Source: Centropus unirufus (taxonomy: Eukaryota > Chordata > Aves > Cuculiformes > Centropidae). From it: a stretch of 64,000 nucleotides of DNA. Made by a program: the position numbers and the translations under genes. Below the pieces are notes generated by a model. That model made no database searches. It was given only the letters and a program-made list of their open reading frames with translations, and was not told the DNA's origin. Shown here piece by piece: positions 1 through 13,480 of this stretch; positions within the stretch are counted from its first letter, which is position 1; each line of letters opens with the position of its first letter. Location of the stretch: NCBI GenBank assembly GCA_013397695.1, contig VYZI01000348.1, positions 539,224 to 603,223 on the forward strand. The letters run 5' to 3'.

Positions 1-2802
1 CCAGAGTCTCACTTGGAGCATATAGAATATGAATTCTTTCACAAGGATCATTTGAGGGGCTGGGAAGAGGGAGGTGGATGGAGAAGAGGAGATGTGGAGG
101 GTATTTAACCCTTAAAAGGCTTCTCTTGAAAACCTTGTGTTGCAAAGTCATTTCTGAGGAGCATCTCCTCGCCTTTGAGTGATTACTTGCTGTGTCTGTG
201 GAGAGCAGCCGGCATGCTCGTGTGGAAGAGCTGTTTGCTTCACTGTGTTAGATTACCCTGCGTATTACGGGTTGGAGGGAGAATGTAAAGTCTTTGTGTG
301 ACCTCTTTACGCTCAGTCATGCAAACCTGAGCAGCCTCATGGCTGTTATGCCTTGTATCATCTGCTTATCACAGTGACCAGAAGGACCCTTCCCACTGGA
401 GGAGCAGCTGGCAGAGGGCTTACAGCATTTGAGACTGCTCCACTAGGACCATGGGTTCTGGTTTGGTGTTTTGGTTTTTTTTTTTAATGGCACTCTTGTT
501 GGAGAAGCCTTTAGGTTTTTGTTAAGCTACTCTCTTCAGTGCCCTGAGCAAGGCAGAAGAGACCCCAGAGCAGCAGTAGTGGGACAACCAGCCTCAGAAG
601 GTTTTCTCCTCATCTCACTAGGTGGGAGCTGGCTCAGAATCCATGCGTGGTACTGGGAAACACTGACTGCACACACGTACTTCAGTGTTTTGTGATGGAC
701 CTTTGGATTTCTAGAGCTCTCCGGGACTATCTGCTGACCCTTGGTATTCTTAACTGCCTTCATTCTCAAAGAGGTCTTTGCAGCTTCCCTGCCACCCGAT
801 GTACTCCATATTGACATGTCATAATCAGTGTGTACTTTGGGGTCTGGCTAGGGAAAGCCTGGAATACACGGTAGTCGGGAAGGCTTTGGAGCATTCACAT
901 GCTTTGGGCCGTGAAGCCTTTGCTGCCTGGAATGACTGTTGAGGGAATGACTGCTGGCTCTGTGTGCTGTTGTTCTGCAGCCTTGGTCTAGCTCCATGGC
1001 TCCCCTTCTTGGTTCTTGGCTTTTCTGGGAAGGAGTTGGATGGACAAACAGAGCGCAGTCAAATGGTGATGCAATGTCTCATGTGTTATTATCCATAACT
1101 TGTGCAGACATAGGTCAAAGGTTAGCTGGAAGGAGCTGGAGGCAGCAATGGTGTTTAACTCTAGAAGATGCCAGAAAGTCTTGGGCTGGGCGAAGCCCTA
1201 CCCCAGGGTCCTGCTGCTGTCACCCAAAGGGACACCCCCACCACAAGTGACCTGTCTGAGCGCACTGTGGTGCCTCATTTCTCCTTCAGTTCTGCCTCTG
1301 CTGATGCTTTTCTTCCTGCCAGCCTGTTGCCTTCTCCACATCCTCACAGTCCAGGGACGTGGCCAGCTGAGGACATAGATTGTCTTCAACCTAATTTGAA
1401 GCAATTTGCCCCTTTTGCATTTTGAGTCATTGTCAGTGCCACAGGCATGAGTGATCCCAGTGTGGGAGAAGATTCCTGGGGCTCTGATCCAACAACGGCA
1501 GAACTGAGCATGAGAAGGTTTCCCTTGTGTTGTCTGCTGCAGTGTTTGCTGCTCACTGCTCTGAATCCTTGACCTGCTGCACAACAGAAGAAAAATCCTT
1601 CTTTGCTTCTTTCGTCCCCAGTAACTTTATATTCCTTCAATCTGCCTGTCTCATCCCTGATCAATTTTGTTAAAATTCCTTGCTGCTAACTGATTTCCAT
1701 TGCCATTAATATCTCCTTGTCTTCTATGGGGAAGAACTTCCCATTTGTCTATTACTTCGCATTTTGGCTTTCATTTGCCCTCCAAGCCAGCGCAGCCACC
1801 TTCTCTGTGGGATTGAGTTTCCTCTGCCTAGGCAGTAAAATGGACTTGAACAGTTCCCAATTATCACTCGCAGATCCCCGCTCAAATACTTTCTCCCAAT
1901 TGTTTTGCTTTGTAATTATTTTCAGCTTTGCTAAGCTGGCATTTTAAATCATCAAGTAGATACATTACTCACTTGGACCTTACTCTATTTGCACATAACA
2001 AATGTAATCAAATCAGTCTCTTGTACCTAAGCTGCTGCTATATTTTTACATTCTGTCATCAGTTCCCCTTGATCTGTAAAAATGGGGCCTAATATAGAAT
2101 TTCTTCCATGTTAGATGGGATTGTTTTAGTGTCTGGATATTTTCAAGTATAATTTTAGGAATTCTGAGCACATTTTTACTATTTGCAGCACAAGGCTTCA
2201 ACATGTGGCTTTCAGAGTGAAATCCCCATAGAAATGCAGCTTTCTTTCTTGAGTGATATAATTATGTTTACAATAAATCAGTGCTGCATGAAAATGATAG
2301 CACCGTTAGTAATGCATAGAATTTTGAAGAGTTCAATAAATATTTCTGTTTTTTTTACGGGGAGAATGGAAATTTTCTGTGCACGTCCTTTAACAATAAA
2401 ATAACTTTTATATTGAAAGAGTATTGTGTAGCAGCCCTTAATTAGAGATAATAAATACCAGCAAGTTATAACTATATTGAAGAAGTTTAGTTTTGTGCCA
2501 TTATATTTTAAGGAGTAAACAAGGTGGCTCACATAACTATGGATTTTTCTGCCTGACATTAATCCCCAACAAAATAATGGAATTGTTGATAGGGCATGTA
2601 ATTAGTAAAGCATTAAAAGGATTAATGTATGTTCTATCAAACAACATGGAGCTTATAGAATATGGATTTTGTCTAATTAGTATTTTTTTAAAAAAAGATT
2701 ATATGTTGGTTGATAAATGTAATACTACTGATGAAATGAACTGCTGGGAAGGCTGGAGAATCCTGGTCCAATCTCATGGCTGACCCCGTTTCAGCTTAAA
2801 AT
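1..2802. other. Intergenic, no gene seen; AT-rich 3' half
   Basis: Open frames are short (under 130 codons), overlap on both strands and carry no recognisable domain. Up to about 1700 the base composition is mixed. From about 1900 to 2760 the sequence is strongly AT-rich, with many TAAT/ATTA cores and short A/T runs and no recognised repeat. Confidence 0.6.
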
Positions 2803-2881
2803 TGTTCCTCCTCATCCCATCCCTGCACTCCCTGATCCAGACCCCCTCCCCAGCTTTCCTGGAGCCCCTTTCAGTGCTGTT
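2803..2881 (-). mobile_element. CR1 LINE internal fragment
   Basis: On the minus strand this reads 'cactgaaaggggctccagg', 'aaagctggggagggggtctgg', 'atcagggagtgcagggat', which is the CR1 block seen at 9310-9372 (plus) and 54744-54815 (minus). Both CR1 ends are missing. Confidence 0.85.
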
Positions 2882-4025
2882 TTTAATCCTTTGGTAAATC
2901 AAACCCTGAATGGTGCTCCTGTGACCCCAATGATGTAGGGGCTAACGGGAAGTGATATCGGGAAGCTTATGGAAATACAGCGTTTTGACATAGTCATTTG
3001 ACTATTTGCAGTGGAATGTTTCCAAAGCAGTGTAAGAGCCTCTTACCTTCCTTCTGCTGCACCTCTTTGAGACACGGTAATGATGCTTGGACGGGTTTTG
3101 GAATCACCACCAAGGCAGCAGTGGATTAAACCGAGGTAAAAATCTTGATTATGTCCCCCCTTTTTCCATCTGTCTAAGACAAGCTTTCTTAATCCTACAA
3201 CTGAGTCAGATTACCCTACCCCTACCCCTCATTGTCCATCTCTGACACACAGAAGAGCTGCAAGAGCACACCCACCCCAAACACCGTGTGGATGCCGGGC
3301 ATCCAGGGTCCTCGTGCCAGGGAAGGAGCTGATGAGGGAAGTCAGGCTTCCTTGACGTGTGATTTCAATGCATGCATGTAGAAATTTGAGAGGTTTTTCT
3401 AGAAGAGAAAAGAGTAAAATCTCCTTTTCCGTGCCTTTTGGTGTGAATTTTGCTCAGCTGTTCAATTTGGAAGGAGGTAAACAAGAACGTGTTAATGATG
3501 CTGGGGAGTTACTGGATGTGAGACTGAAGAACAGATCCGGGTCTTATTCTTTATCCACCTCCAAATTCAGATATTGTTAGAGATTTTTCCAGTTTAGACA
3601 ATGGCACCTCTGGAGGGACGGTGTCTGATATTATTTTCTATTTCTCACCTATTTCAAAATTTAAGAATTTTGAAGTTTCCTTTGAGAACGCAGACACTCT
3701 CTTTGCTTCTAATCTTCTTTGTTCCCTGAAGCTTCCTTTGTCACTATTCAAACCCAAACCCAAACAGAATCTTCCATGAGGTCTTAAGCAGCCTGGAGAA
3801 CGCTTCCGCTTGCCTCCGCCCTTCTACAATGCAACTGGGAGCTGAGGCTTCAATGTACCTTGAGGAGAGGCGATTCTTGTGGTTTCTCTTCTTCAGAGGG
3901 AGACGCAGGGGATATTCCCCGAGGGCCTGGCTTTGGGGGGTTTGCAGTCCTCTTTTCCAGTTCTTGCAGCTTTGGACAGGTTACCAAAGAGAAGATGCTG
4001 AACGGAATTAGGGAATTTGTTGAAG
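2882..4025. other. Intergenic, nothing recognised
   Basis: No gene or interspersed repeat recognised. A short pyrimidine-rich CCCTA-type run (TACCCTACCCCTACCCC) lies near 3212-3229. It is too short and irregular to be telomeric. Confidence 0.55.
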
Positions 4026-4124
4026 ATTTTCTGTCACTAGAAAAATTAGAAATTAGAAAAAAAATAGAAATTGGAAAATTAGAAATTAGAAAATTAGATT
4101 AGAAAAATTTTCTGTCACTAGAAA
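4026..4124. repeat. A-rich minisatellite flanked by an 18-bp direct repeat
   Basis: The 18-mer ATTTTCTGTCACTAGAAA occurs at 4026-4043 and again at 4107-4124, period 81. Between the copies are degenerate repeats of AGAAATTAGAAAATT (about 11-15 bases each). The pattern fits local slippage or unequal duplication of an A-rich stretch. Confidence 0.85.
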
Positions 4125-4864
4125 GGGGTCAGAGCCCCCTTGGCTCAACTGTGGTGCAGGACAACATCCTGTTAAAGCCAGAGGACAGAGTTAATTCAGA
4201 GGCAAAGTCAAGTAAGTCCTGGGCATGTTAAAAATACCCAACCGCAGCTAAGCCTGCTGCCAAAACTTTACTTTGATTTTGAAAAACAAGAAGGGGGAAA
4301 AAAGGTATTTTAATGAAATAAAAATTTCTGTGGAATGTATCTGCTGTTTTCCAAAAGAATCTGTGCTTTATTGGTAACTCAAAGCCAGAGGATCATGGCT
4401 GAACACAAGTATTTACATTTGATAGCTTTTTGGTTGAAAATGTGTATGTTTTGGAATTGAAAATCCCTTTTTTATGGCTTTCCTTTTTACGAGAACACTG
4501 AAAAAATTCTGCTTTGGGAAAGGACTATTCCAACGAATAAGCTTTTTATTTTCAGAAGCCAAGTACAGTTTCCTCAAGCAGACACTTTTACATTTTTTTG
4601 TCATATCTTTTTCTTCCCTTTTGCTGCTCAGACAATCTCCCTTGACTTGATTAACCTCTAAGCCAATATGAGAAAGAGGACTTTGTCTTACAGGCTCTGT
4701 TGTCCATCTTGTTGTTTTGGGCCAGCTGAAAAACCACCCTGGATAACAATCTTGCCAGGCTGCAGCCACAAAAATGCTCCTCAGGGGAAGCTGTTTGGAA
4801 GGTTAGATTCAGGCCTGAGATTCCTATTAGCGCCTTGCCCACCTGAGCCTGGATGGTAAGAAAA
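4125..4864. other. Intergenic, nothing recognised
   Basis: No gene, repeat or RNA recognised. Overlapping short frames on both strands around 4413-4860 have no recognisable domain and abut the CR1 copy. Confidence 0.55.
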
Positions 4865-5477
4865 CGGCCAAGTAGCCAAATGCCAGGTGCTGTGCTTTGG
4901 TGGCAACAACCCCGTGCAGTGTTCCAAGCTTGGGGAGGATTGGCAGGAAATTGCCCAGTGGAAAAGGACGTGGTGGTGCTGGCTGACAGCAGCTGAACAC
5001 GAGCCAGCAGGGCGCCAGGTGGCCAAGGAGGCCACCAGCATCCTGGCTTGGATCAGGTACGGTGTGGCCAGAAGAAACAGGGAAGGGATTGTCCCCCTGG
5101 ACTCGGTGCTGGGGAGGCTGCACCTCAGATCCTGGGGTTGGGTTTCGGCCCCTTGCTCAAGAAAGACCTTGAAGGGCTGGAGCATGTCCAGAGAAGGGAA
5201 TGGAGCTGGGGAAGCTCTGGAGCCCAGAGGTTCTGGGAACAGGTAAGGGACCTGGCGCTGTTTAGCCTGGAGAAGAGGAGGCTCAGGGAAGACCACATTG
5301 CCCTCTGCAGCTTCCAGAAAGGAGGTTGTGGTGAGGTGGGTGCTGGTCTCTTCTCCCAAGTAACAAGTGATAGGAGAAGAGGAAATGGCCTCAAGTCATA
5401 CCAGGGAGGTTTAGGCTGGATATCAGGAAAAATTTCTTTACTGGAAGATTGGTGAAGCTCTGGCAGAGGTAGGGGAA
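4865..5477 (+). mobile_element. CR1 LINE, ORF2 3' region, truncated at both ends
   Basis: A decayed copy of the C-terminal part of CR1 ORF2, the LINE-encoded reverse transcriptase polyprotein. Recognisable blocks in order are 'gccaaggaggccaccagca' with 'atcctggcttggatcag', 'gattgtccccctggactcg', 'ttgaagggctggagcatgtc', 'tttagcctggagaagaggag', and 'ctcttctcccaagtaacaag'. The last runs into 'tgataggagaagaggaaatgg' and ends with 'ggatatcaggaaaaatttct'. The frame is broken by several small indels, so it is not functional. The copy stops near 'tggtgaagctctggcagagg' and lacks the 3' UTR and tail, so its 3' end was lost after insertion or by later rearrangement. The longest antisense open frame (4781-5359) is a by-product of this element. 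Confidence 0.93.
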
Positions 5478-8400
5478 GCGCAGATGATTTTAATTGACAG
5501 GGGCGTGACAAGATGAGCAGTCAAGTACTGAGTGGATTTAATCACCTGACAAATGCAATGATCAACCTTAAATATTTTGCGTTCAGTCCAAGGATGGAAT
5601 TTCTGCCTAGAAAGGAGGCTGTCAGCTACAGGTAGGTCTTTGCTGGTGGTTGTGGTGTGTACTGCTGTTTAGAAAGTTCTTGGTAGGTGTTAAAGCTGCG
5701 ATAAGGACAGGTGAAGGATTGTTAAATAAATGTGTAACTCAGGCACAGCTTGAGCTTCTCGGGAGAGCCACAGCATTCTGATGATGTGTGCGTCTCTCCA
5801 GAAACTGTGATTTTGTGTCATAATGAGATGCTGCATTTGCTGAGGGTCTTTCCCTCATCTCCTTTCCCTTTAGAGCTGCTGCTTGAGGGGCCTTTCCGTG
5901 GCAGAAGATCGGGTTGGTTTCTTGTGCACTGAAAGCAAGGCTGAAAGGGAGAGAGCAGAACCAGACTGCACCCCTGTGTGGGGTGTTTGCCCTGGATCTG
6001 GCCTGGATCTGGAGTTCAGATTCCCACCCAGATCTACGTATGAGCATGGAGTGAAACTACATTTCCAGGTGACCTCAATGGCCTCACACAGTGTCACCTC
6101 CCAGCCTGACCTGGACAGAGCCACAGGTTTCTGGTTACGCTGAAAGGTGAATCTGGATCAGAAGCATCCTCCTTTGAATAGCATTGCTGCATTAGCACCG
6201 GGAGGGCAGGGAGCCATGGTCCCTCCTGCTTCTCCGGCATTTTGTCCCTCCTGTCTACTTGAGAATTCCTGCAGGAGGGTTTAGTTTAGTTAAACAGGTC
6301 TGCACAGCAAAGGGTTTGGTCCAGGGAACTTCCCATGGGGTTGGGTGGGTAATGGTTCTTGGCTCATTCCTCCTCACCATCACATTCTGGTTATATGTGC
6401 TACATCGGACCTAGTGAAAATGTGGACTCAAATTTCTGCTGAACAAGCTGTTTTGATGTCTGACAAAACAGATCTCTCTCACCTCGCATTCCAAGGTAGT
6501 TCAGCAGGGATTGTAGGGAAAGGAACTTGGCTGATGATGAGCAGAGAGCGGGTTTCAGGGCTGTGTTAAACCTTGAGTCATGTAGGCAGCAGTTGGCAAG
6601 ATGTAGCAGGAAATTAGTATGGGATTAATTGATGAGGTAGCATGGCTACTTCCTTGCCTTAGAATGCCTGATGTTCGGAGCTTAATAGCACCATTCAAAT
6701 ATGCAATTTACGTGAAAGACATACATAATTTGTTTATGCACCTAACATTATACAGCATTGGAAAGGTATTTCTTCGATCCACCTCTGGATGTCTAACTTA
6801 TAATAATAATAATAGTGAGCATTGAAGCTCATTGTATTTTACCTTTAATAGTGAGACATTTACCTTTTGCCCGCAATGCGTTGCTAAATTTGCACATTAC
6901 ATACCTGAGTGCAGCACTGATGATGACAGAAAATGCTGACCTGGCTGGAATCAAATGATGCATTTATAGACAAGCCTTTAGCTGGCTGACTCTGTAGTGG
7001 AGCCGGCAAACAGTAACATAAAGAGAGGAAGAGGACAAGAAAGAGCAGAGAGAAAACATTGGAAGTAATGCACCGTGAAAGCCCATGCAAAATACGCTGT
7101 ATTCAAACTATCGAGTCCTTCCAGAGTCTGTCCTCTGAGCTTCCAGCAAACGCTCATCAAACAGTGCTGGTGCTCAGCGTTCAGCAAACAAGTGGAGAAA
7201 GCTTGAAAAACATGATTTGTTAGAGTAGAAACTGCAGGAAATCTGAGCCATGAAAATTACAAGTCTAATTCAGATTATTTATAGTGTGCTGGGATTTCCT
7301 GATGGAGTATTTCAGGAGCCCTGCGTGAGCTGGCTTTGAGAAGGACCTTCTTGAGGCAGTGCTGATGGGGTCTGCTAAGTCCTGAGAAGGATGGAACAAT
7401 CTGGAATCACTGATACTGCCTCTGAAATCAGACTCGTGTCCACTGGATTTGGGATGGTGCCCCAGTCCGGGGCTGGGGAAAGAAAGGCTACCAAGGCAAG
7501 GCAAACTCTGCCCACCAAGCCTTGTGGGTTGCAGTGGAATGATTGGGTAGAAACAGGTTTATTTAAAATACAAGGCATGTTGTCTAAATCCTACAAAATG
7601 GTTAAATATTCTCCACATCTCTGGTGTCCAGATGGACTGTGGGAGCCTGGCCGCAGCCATCCTGATCCATGTAATGAAATGCCTCTCATTTATGGCGGGA
7701 CTTGAATATCTACCACATTTAAGGAAAAAACACTGTGTGGTGCAGCAGTTGCCTCTGCAGCAGTGCAGGCTATTCACAAATTATAATGACCTTTAAGTTG
7801 GCCACCTTTAGCCCTGGAGTAGAAAGGAGGCACAATTATTCAGTGCAGTACAAATGTAATTTACATAGAGATGGATGGACTATTCTCTCAGTTCTTGCTT
7901 TTGGAAACCAGCCAAGGACAACTACTAAAGGGATCAAAATGGGATGAAAAAAGAACAGCAATAAGTAAATAATTGCTGGTGTCTTCATTATTTTTCCACC
8001 AGATCAGAAATCATTCACCATTTGGAGAATAAAAAGGGAAAGGGGGAAAAATGAGAGAAACTTGATGAAAAGCAGATCTTCATGTTCCTTGTATGACTAT
8101 ATTTGGGCCATTAAAAGTCCAGAACCAAGCTCCGCATCAGAGAGCGGGGTTTGCTCTTGGAAACCGCACAGAAGTGTGGCTTCATCATTTCTGTCATTTC
8201 AGGTCCATGGCTGAGGAGCTGCCTGGAGCACAAGGGGGGAGAGGCTTCTTACGGTACAGGTGCTGTACGTACCGAAAGAGGGCTCGAGCGCCAAGGAAAC
8301 TGTTACCAACATGACCAGAAAGACATCACCATGAGGTTGGTTTATGTATATAGTAAACCTTTCTTGGCTGGAAACAGGAGCAACTGCTGTGTGATCCCTT

Positions 8401-9254
8401 TCCTCGTGTCCATCTCCTGCCTTCTCCCCAGCAGGTGTGCTGTGGTTGCTGAGTGCAAGCTCTCGTTAGGATTTTAGTGTTGCTTTGGCGTGCTGCCTTG
8501 CTGGTTGTGTTGTTTAAAGGGGTCATTGGAATTTTGCGCTGAGAATAAGGAGCATATGGGCCAAAGTGACTTTGAAAGATCTTTGAAGTTGCAAAGATGG
8601 GCAGTTGGGGCCTTTGGAAATGCCCAAGGCAAGGCTGGAGCCACAGGCGAGACCTCTGGACAAGGCAGCACTTACTTGCCACATGCACTTGAATTCAACA
8701 AGCTCATAAAATTTCCACTGCTTTTCCTTCCTATGGAAAGAGGCACTGGAGCTGAACATCCCAAATCTGTTTGTTGCCTTGCATTGACTCCAGGAGCAGC
8801 AACAGGGATGACAGGCAGGCAGTGAGGTGAGAAGACACTCAGCAAGCCTTGCGGCGCGTGGCTCAGCCTGACCCTTGCTCTGGAGCAGACAAGGACGTCT
8901 GGGAGAGATTAGCAGGTATAAGAAATTACAAACATAGTAAATTTTGGGGGAATAAAACCAAGAGGCATTGTTAGCGGCTGTTAATCCACAGAGCAGAGGG
9001 AGGAGAAGCTCCAGTCCAACCCAGTATAAAGTGGAATAAATTCCACATTTCTGTTTTATGTCCTGTCTGTGCAGATGAAGGGCCTTGTGTACTCATTCCT
9101 GCACCATTCCTACGTGGCTCCATCTGAACTGTTGCCTGCTTTGGCTTTATAAACAACATGGTAGGAGCTCACTGCATAATTATTCTCTGTAATATTATCA
9201 CAGTGTTGGCTCCAGTTACTCATTTTCTACTGCACAGCTCACATGGAAACTTCA
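5478..9254. other. Intergenic, no gene seen
   Basis: No gene or interspersed repeat recognised. Frames are short and present on both strands. The segment about 6600-6860 is AT-rich and repeat-free and might be a non-coding element. The rest is ordinary mixed-composition DNA. Confidence 0.55.
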
Positions 9255-9628
9255 TACCTAAGGAGCCTGGAGAAGAGAAGGCTCTGGGGAGAGCTTAGAG
9301 AGGCTTTCATGGTGGAAAGGGGCTCCAGGAAAGCTGGGGAGGGGATCTTGATCAGGGATTGCAGGGATAGGATGAGGGGGGAAGGATTTTCAACCGCAAG
9401 AGGGGAGATTGAGATGAGATCTTAGGAAGAAATGTGTTGCAGTGAGAGTGGGGAGACCCTGGCCCAGGTTGCCCAGAGCAGCGGTGGCTGCCCCATCCCT
9501 GGAGGTTTTGAAGGTCAGGTTGGATGGGGCTTGGAGCCCCTGACCCAGTGGGAGGTGTCCCTGCCTGTGACAGGGGGATTGGAACTTGGTGATTTTTAAG
9601 GTCCCTTCTGACCCAAATCATTGTATGA
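9255..9628 (+). mobile_element. CR1 LINE 3' end, nearly complete 3' UTR
   Basis: Starts at 'aggagcctggagaagagaag' and runs through 'ggctccaggaaagctgggga', 'gccccatccctggaggtttt', 'gaaggtcaggttggatgggg', 'agtgggaggtgtccctgcc' and 'ggtcccttctgacccaaatc' to 'attgtatgac'. This is the standard order of the end of CR1 ORF2 and the 3' UTR. It is 5'-truncated as expected. The usual ATTCTATG tail is reduced to ATTGTATGA and passes into a (TA)n run. Frames are broken. Confidence 0.95.
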
Positions 9629-9643
9629 CATATATATATATAT
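9629..9643. repeat. (TA)n microsatellite at a CR1 3' end
   Basis: Alternating CATATATATATATATATG directly after the CR1 tail remnant. LINE tails commonly seed microsatellites. Confidence 0.8.
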
Positions 9644-12600
9644 GACTTTTTGTGCTGGTGGCCTCCCTGTGTGTAGCCTTTCTGATGGGCAGCCCTAAAA
9701 TTGTGGTCTGTAGCACGTTTCTCCTGAGCGCAACCCTTCATGTCCCAGAGTACGAGAGCAATACTGCTCTAGGAGTCCTTCGGAAGAATCTGAGAGCCCT
9801 GGGGGAGGCTGTGAAAGTTCTTCAAGGGTCACCTTACGCTGCATTTGCTGAGCAGAGCCAGCTGACTGCAGGGTCAGCGTGAAGCTAGCGCAGAAAAGAC
9901 CTCTCCCCATACTAATGGATGGAGTATAGGAAAAAGCAAGAAAATGGGATCAGCTTTTGCAGCTGAAGACCTCTGCAGTTAGTTTGGGGTTTTCTATGTG
10001 TTCAGAGGGCAGCACCTCTGGGACAGGCCCAGCGTTATTGAAGTCTCACACGGGGTAAATATGCAAGCAGAGTGAGGCATGGGATTTATCCCTGCCCGTT
10101 GCACAGCTTGGTGGATCAGGGAATTCCAATGCCATCTGGAAATTCTCTATACGCCCATCAACACTTGCACCATTGGGGAGTCTGAACCTCAGGCTGCCAA
10201 CCGCAGAGGTAAACGTTTAGGACCCAAATACAGGATGACAGTAAGCAGGGCAGCAAATTTTCTGTCCTATCGCAGATCAATCTGGGTTGAGGTATTTCAA
10301 CCCAGAATTTCTCTCCAGAGTTATTGAGGGACCAATGCCTGCTCAAGGCCCTTCACTTTGCCCCGTAAAACCCTACTCATGCACTCAGGTCTTTATCCGT
10401 GCTCATCTTCGGGCTTGTGCTCAGGACCCTGGTGGAGAATATCTTGAAAAGACAGATAAACCTTGTAAAAACCAGTAGAAACTGGTAATATCTTTATTGC
10501 ACACTGATATTAATCTTTGGTGTACTCTACCGGGGGCAAGCTCTGAGACTTACTTATCACGTGCTGGAGTATCTTCGGAATGTCCTTGGACTGTGATGCT
10601 GGTGAGACGGGTGCCGCCAGCTGCATTGGCCCACGTGGGCTTCCAGAGTTGGGGTTACTCCCTGCTGCCTTCTTGCTCTGGGAATGCGTTGTAGTGGTAG
10701 ACAGCATCGAGTTTGTCCTGGGCATTGTGTTGGAGACTCTTGTGTTCCCTGGAGGGCCTGCAAGTTGAATCAAACCACAGATGGTTGCCACCAGCTTTCC
10801 CTGGCGTGTGAATTTGAGTGGCACAGAGCCTGGGGGATGCTTAGGGACTGTTCAGGCACCACAGTATGGGTGCAGGGAAAGAAGACAGGAAAGGAAATGA
10901 AAATTGAATCCTTCTTGTATGTTTCCATCTGCGCCCCAAAGCAATATGTGAGTTTGCTTTCAATATCTGTCTGTTCGAGCAGGCTGTTTTTTCCATAGGA
11001 ATTGCATTCAGGTTCTTGATCAGCTCAAATTAGCACAATACATTCCTTTGTCAGGGATCTAATGCTGGGATATTAGAACCCTCTCCTGCCTTCAAGCTGT
11101 CATCAGAAGAGTAAGATGGTGGTGGTTGTGGGGAGAGCTGAGCATGGCATCCCTGCTCCCGGCCTGCCCAGGCAGTCCCTGGATGGGCTTCAGAAAGGGA
11201 GCTTTGGCCTTCAAATTCTCATTGATTTGTTGTGCATGAGCAGAAAGAACTGCAGATTGAAACCGGGTACCAGGAACTGCTTAACTCTGCCGTGTTCTAC
11301 TAAGCCAAATGAGATAAACTCGCAATTCAAATACTTGTATTTTAGTGGAGGAAAAAAAATTTTCCTCTTTAAAAAGTCCTGAAAGAGATGGTGTGACATC
11401 CCCTCTGTGCAAGGGGCTGACATCGTAGTGGTAACGTGTCCCAGTCACGGACTGCCCCTTCTTGTCGGGGAGCCAGGATGGATTTAAAAGCTTCTAAGGG
11501 ATGGTTCACAGCATCCATTATTTGCTATGACAAATTGACTCTGATCACCGACTGCTGGTGGCCTAAATACCATGAATCAGGCTCCCCACTCCAGAGGTAG
11601 CTGGGAAGAAGTAGATAACCCCCCCGAAACCATGAATACTGATCTCTTTGTCCTACTTTTGACAGCCTTTACTATTCAAGTGTTTGAGCTTTTCTCTGCA
11701 GACTTAAAATGTAGAAGAGCATTGAAAAAAATTAAAGCTGAGATTTTCTTAAAATCACATGTTTTCAGACACGGGAGATTTGAAAGTAAAGCAGCTATAA
11801 TCCTGAGAATTGGCAGTGCTCTTTGTATCATATTAAGTGATGGTCTACAGCACTCGTTAATTACTGCAGGCTGAAAAACAGTTCTGGCTCCTGACAGAGG
11901 TCTTCTGCTCATTTTCAGGATGTGAGTTTCTCCAGTTCTTCTGGGTAAGCAGGAAATATCACTTCCTAAAGTGAATTGGTACAAAATTACGCAGTGATTT
12001 GACCTGCACCCAACTTGAACTGTATTTTTAACTGTTCTAGGCAAACAGGAAAATCTGAGTATATGCAACTAAAATTATTTGCAAGCCTCTTTTTTTAATA
12101 ACCATACAGGTAATTTTGTCTTTACAAGCTTCCACATCTAACCCAAAATCCATTGAAATCCAGAAGAAGGGATCAGACTGCTGGTTAAAGGCAGCAATAG
12201 TCAGTGATGTGAACTTTATGGATGGACACAATCAGGATCAATCCACATTCCTCCTGGTCCTCTGCAAGCTGGGCTTTGTGCAGCTACCCGGGGGAGGCAG
12301 TGTCACCTGGCAGGCACAGCACCAGTCGGAAAATAACATTTCTTCTAATGTTCATTAAACCTGGTCTATTTCTGGACCGTATATCATTTGCTCCCTGCAG
12401 CAGGTCCTGCTTGCACCATCCAACGTGGCCACTCGGACCCCCATTTGGGGCAGCTCCTCTCTTTCCCAGGTCTGGTACGGGGACACCAGGCTCCAGGTCG
12501 AGGCAAGGTTTGCAACCAGGCTGGGGACCCTTAGTTTCTGTTAGAAGAGATTTCTGACTGTGTTGTCCTCGGTCCCGGTGAGGCAAGCTGTGGGTGCCAT

Positions 12601-13480
12601 TGGGGATGCCGTGTCATGGCTCCCCAGAGACGTGGTGAGGAGGGGCAGGATGTCACCTGCTGGACAGGAGACGTGTTACTGTGCAGAGCTGTCAAACTAT
12701 GCACAGGACGCAGAGAATTGAATCGGGTCTCCCCTCTCCAGTCGCTCACAGCCAAGTCCTCATTGTTTTTAGGAGCCCACTCCACCTGCTCCTGGCGCTG
12801 ACGCTGCCGTTGCCAGGGCTGCCCATCGCTGAGCGGTGCTCCCAGCAAAACCAGATGCCTTCTGCTTTTCTGGCAGCGTGCAGGGAGCAGCAAGCTCAAA
12901 GCAAAGGCAAGAAGCATTTTCAGGGCAACCCCCTAGGGGATCCCTCTCCTGTCTCATGGAACTTCTAATACTGGAAAAGCACCAAGACACTGAGGTGTGG
13001 GGTAGGGAGAGGATGCTGGGGTGAAGCCCTTTGGGAAAGCTGCAGCAAAAAGGCAATTTATCCCGATTGGGATTGAACGGGAGAGCGTTCACCCGTTCCC
13101 ATTGCATTGCCCCTGCCTCTGCTCTGCTGCCCGCGGGCCCTGCCCCAGACCTGGCAGCTCTGGTCCCAGCAGCTGGTGGGTTCATGGAACTTTGTGTCTA
13201 CGTGAGTGCCGATGCCTTCCAACAAGCTGCCACACAAACACAAACACCAAAGGGCTGCCTGGTGTGTTTTCTGAAGCAGCTTTCGAGGTTTTACTGGGCT
13301 ATAAAATACAGCGACAAGGATATAAAAACAAAGCTGTGATGGGCTTCGCAGAGAGCCAAAGCAAGCAGGGAGAGAAATGATGGAAATGAGAAAAAGGGTT
13401 ATGAGCCAGGAATGATGTATCAGCTCTGTGTCAGGAGGAACAGATTTTGGAATAACTGTGAAGAGCATAAAACTGGTTTA
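9644..13480. other. Intergenic, no gene seen
   Basis: No gene or repeat recognised. The densest overlapping frames (10500-10830, 12280-13190) occur on both strands in GC-richer DNA. They lack domains and splice-flanked structure, so I treat them as chance. Confidence 0.55.

Noticed and set aside
3212..3229. Telomere-like CCCTA repeats
   Set aside because: Only three irregular units, mostly CCCCTA rather than CCCTAA; ordinary low complexity.
4781..5359. 192-codon minus-strand open frame
   Set aside because: It is mostly the antisense of the CR1 ORF2 fragment at 4865-5477 and encodes no recognisable protein.
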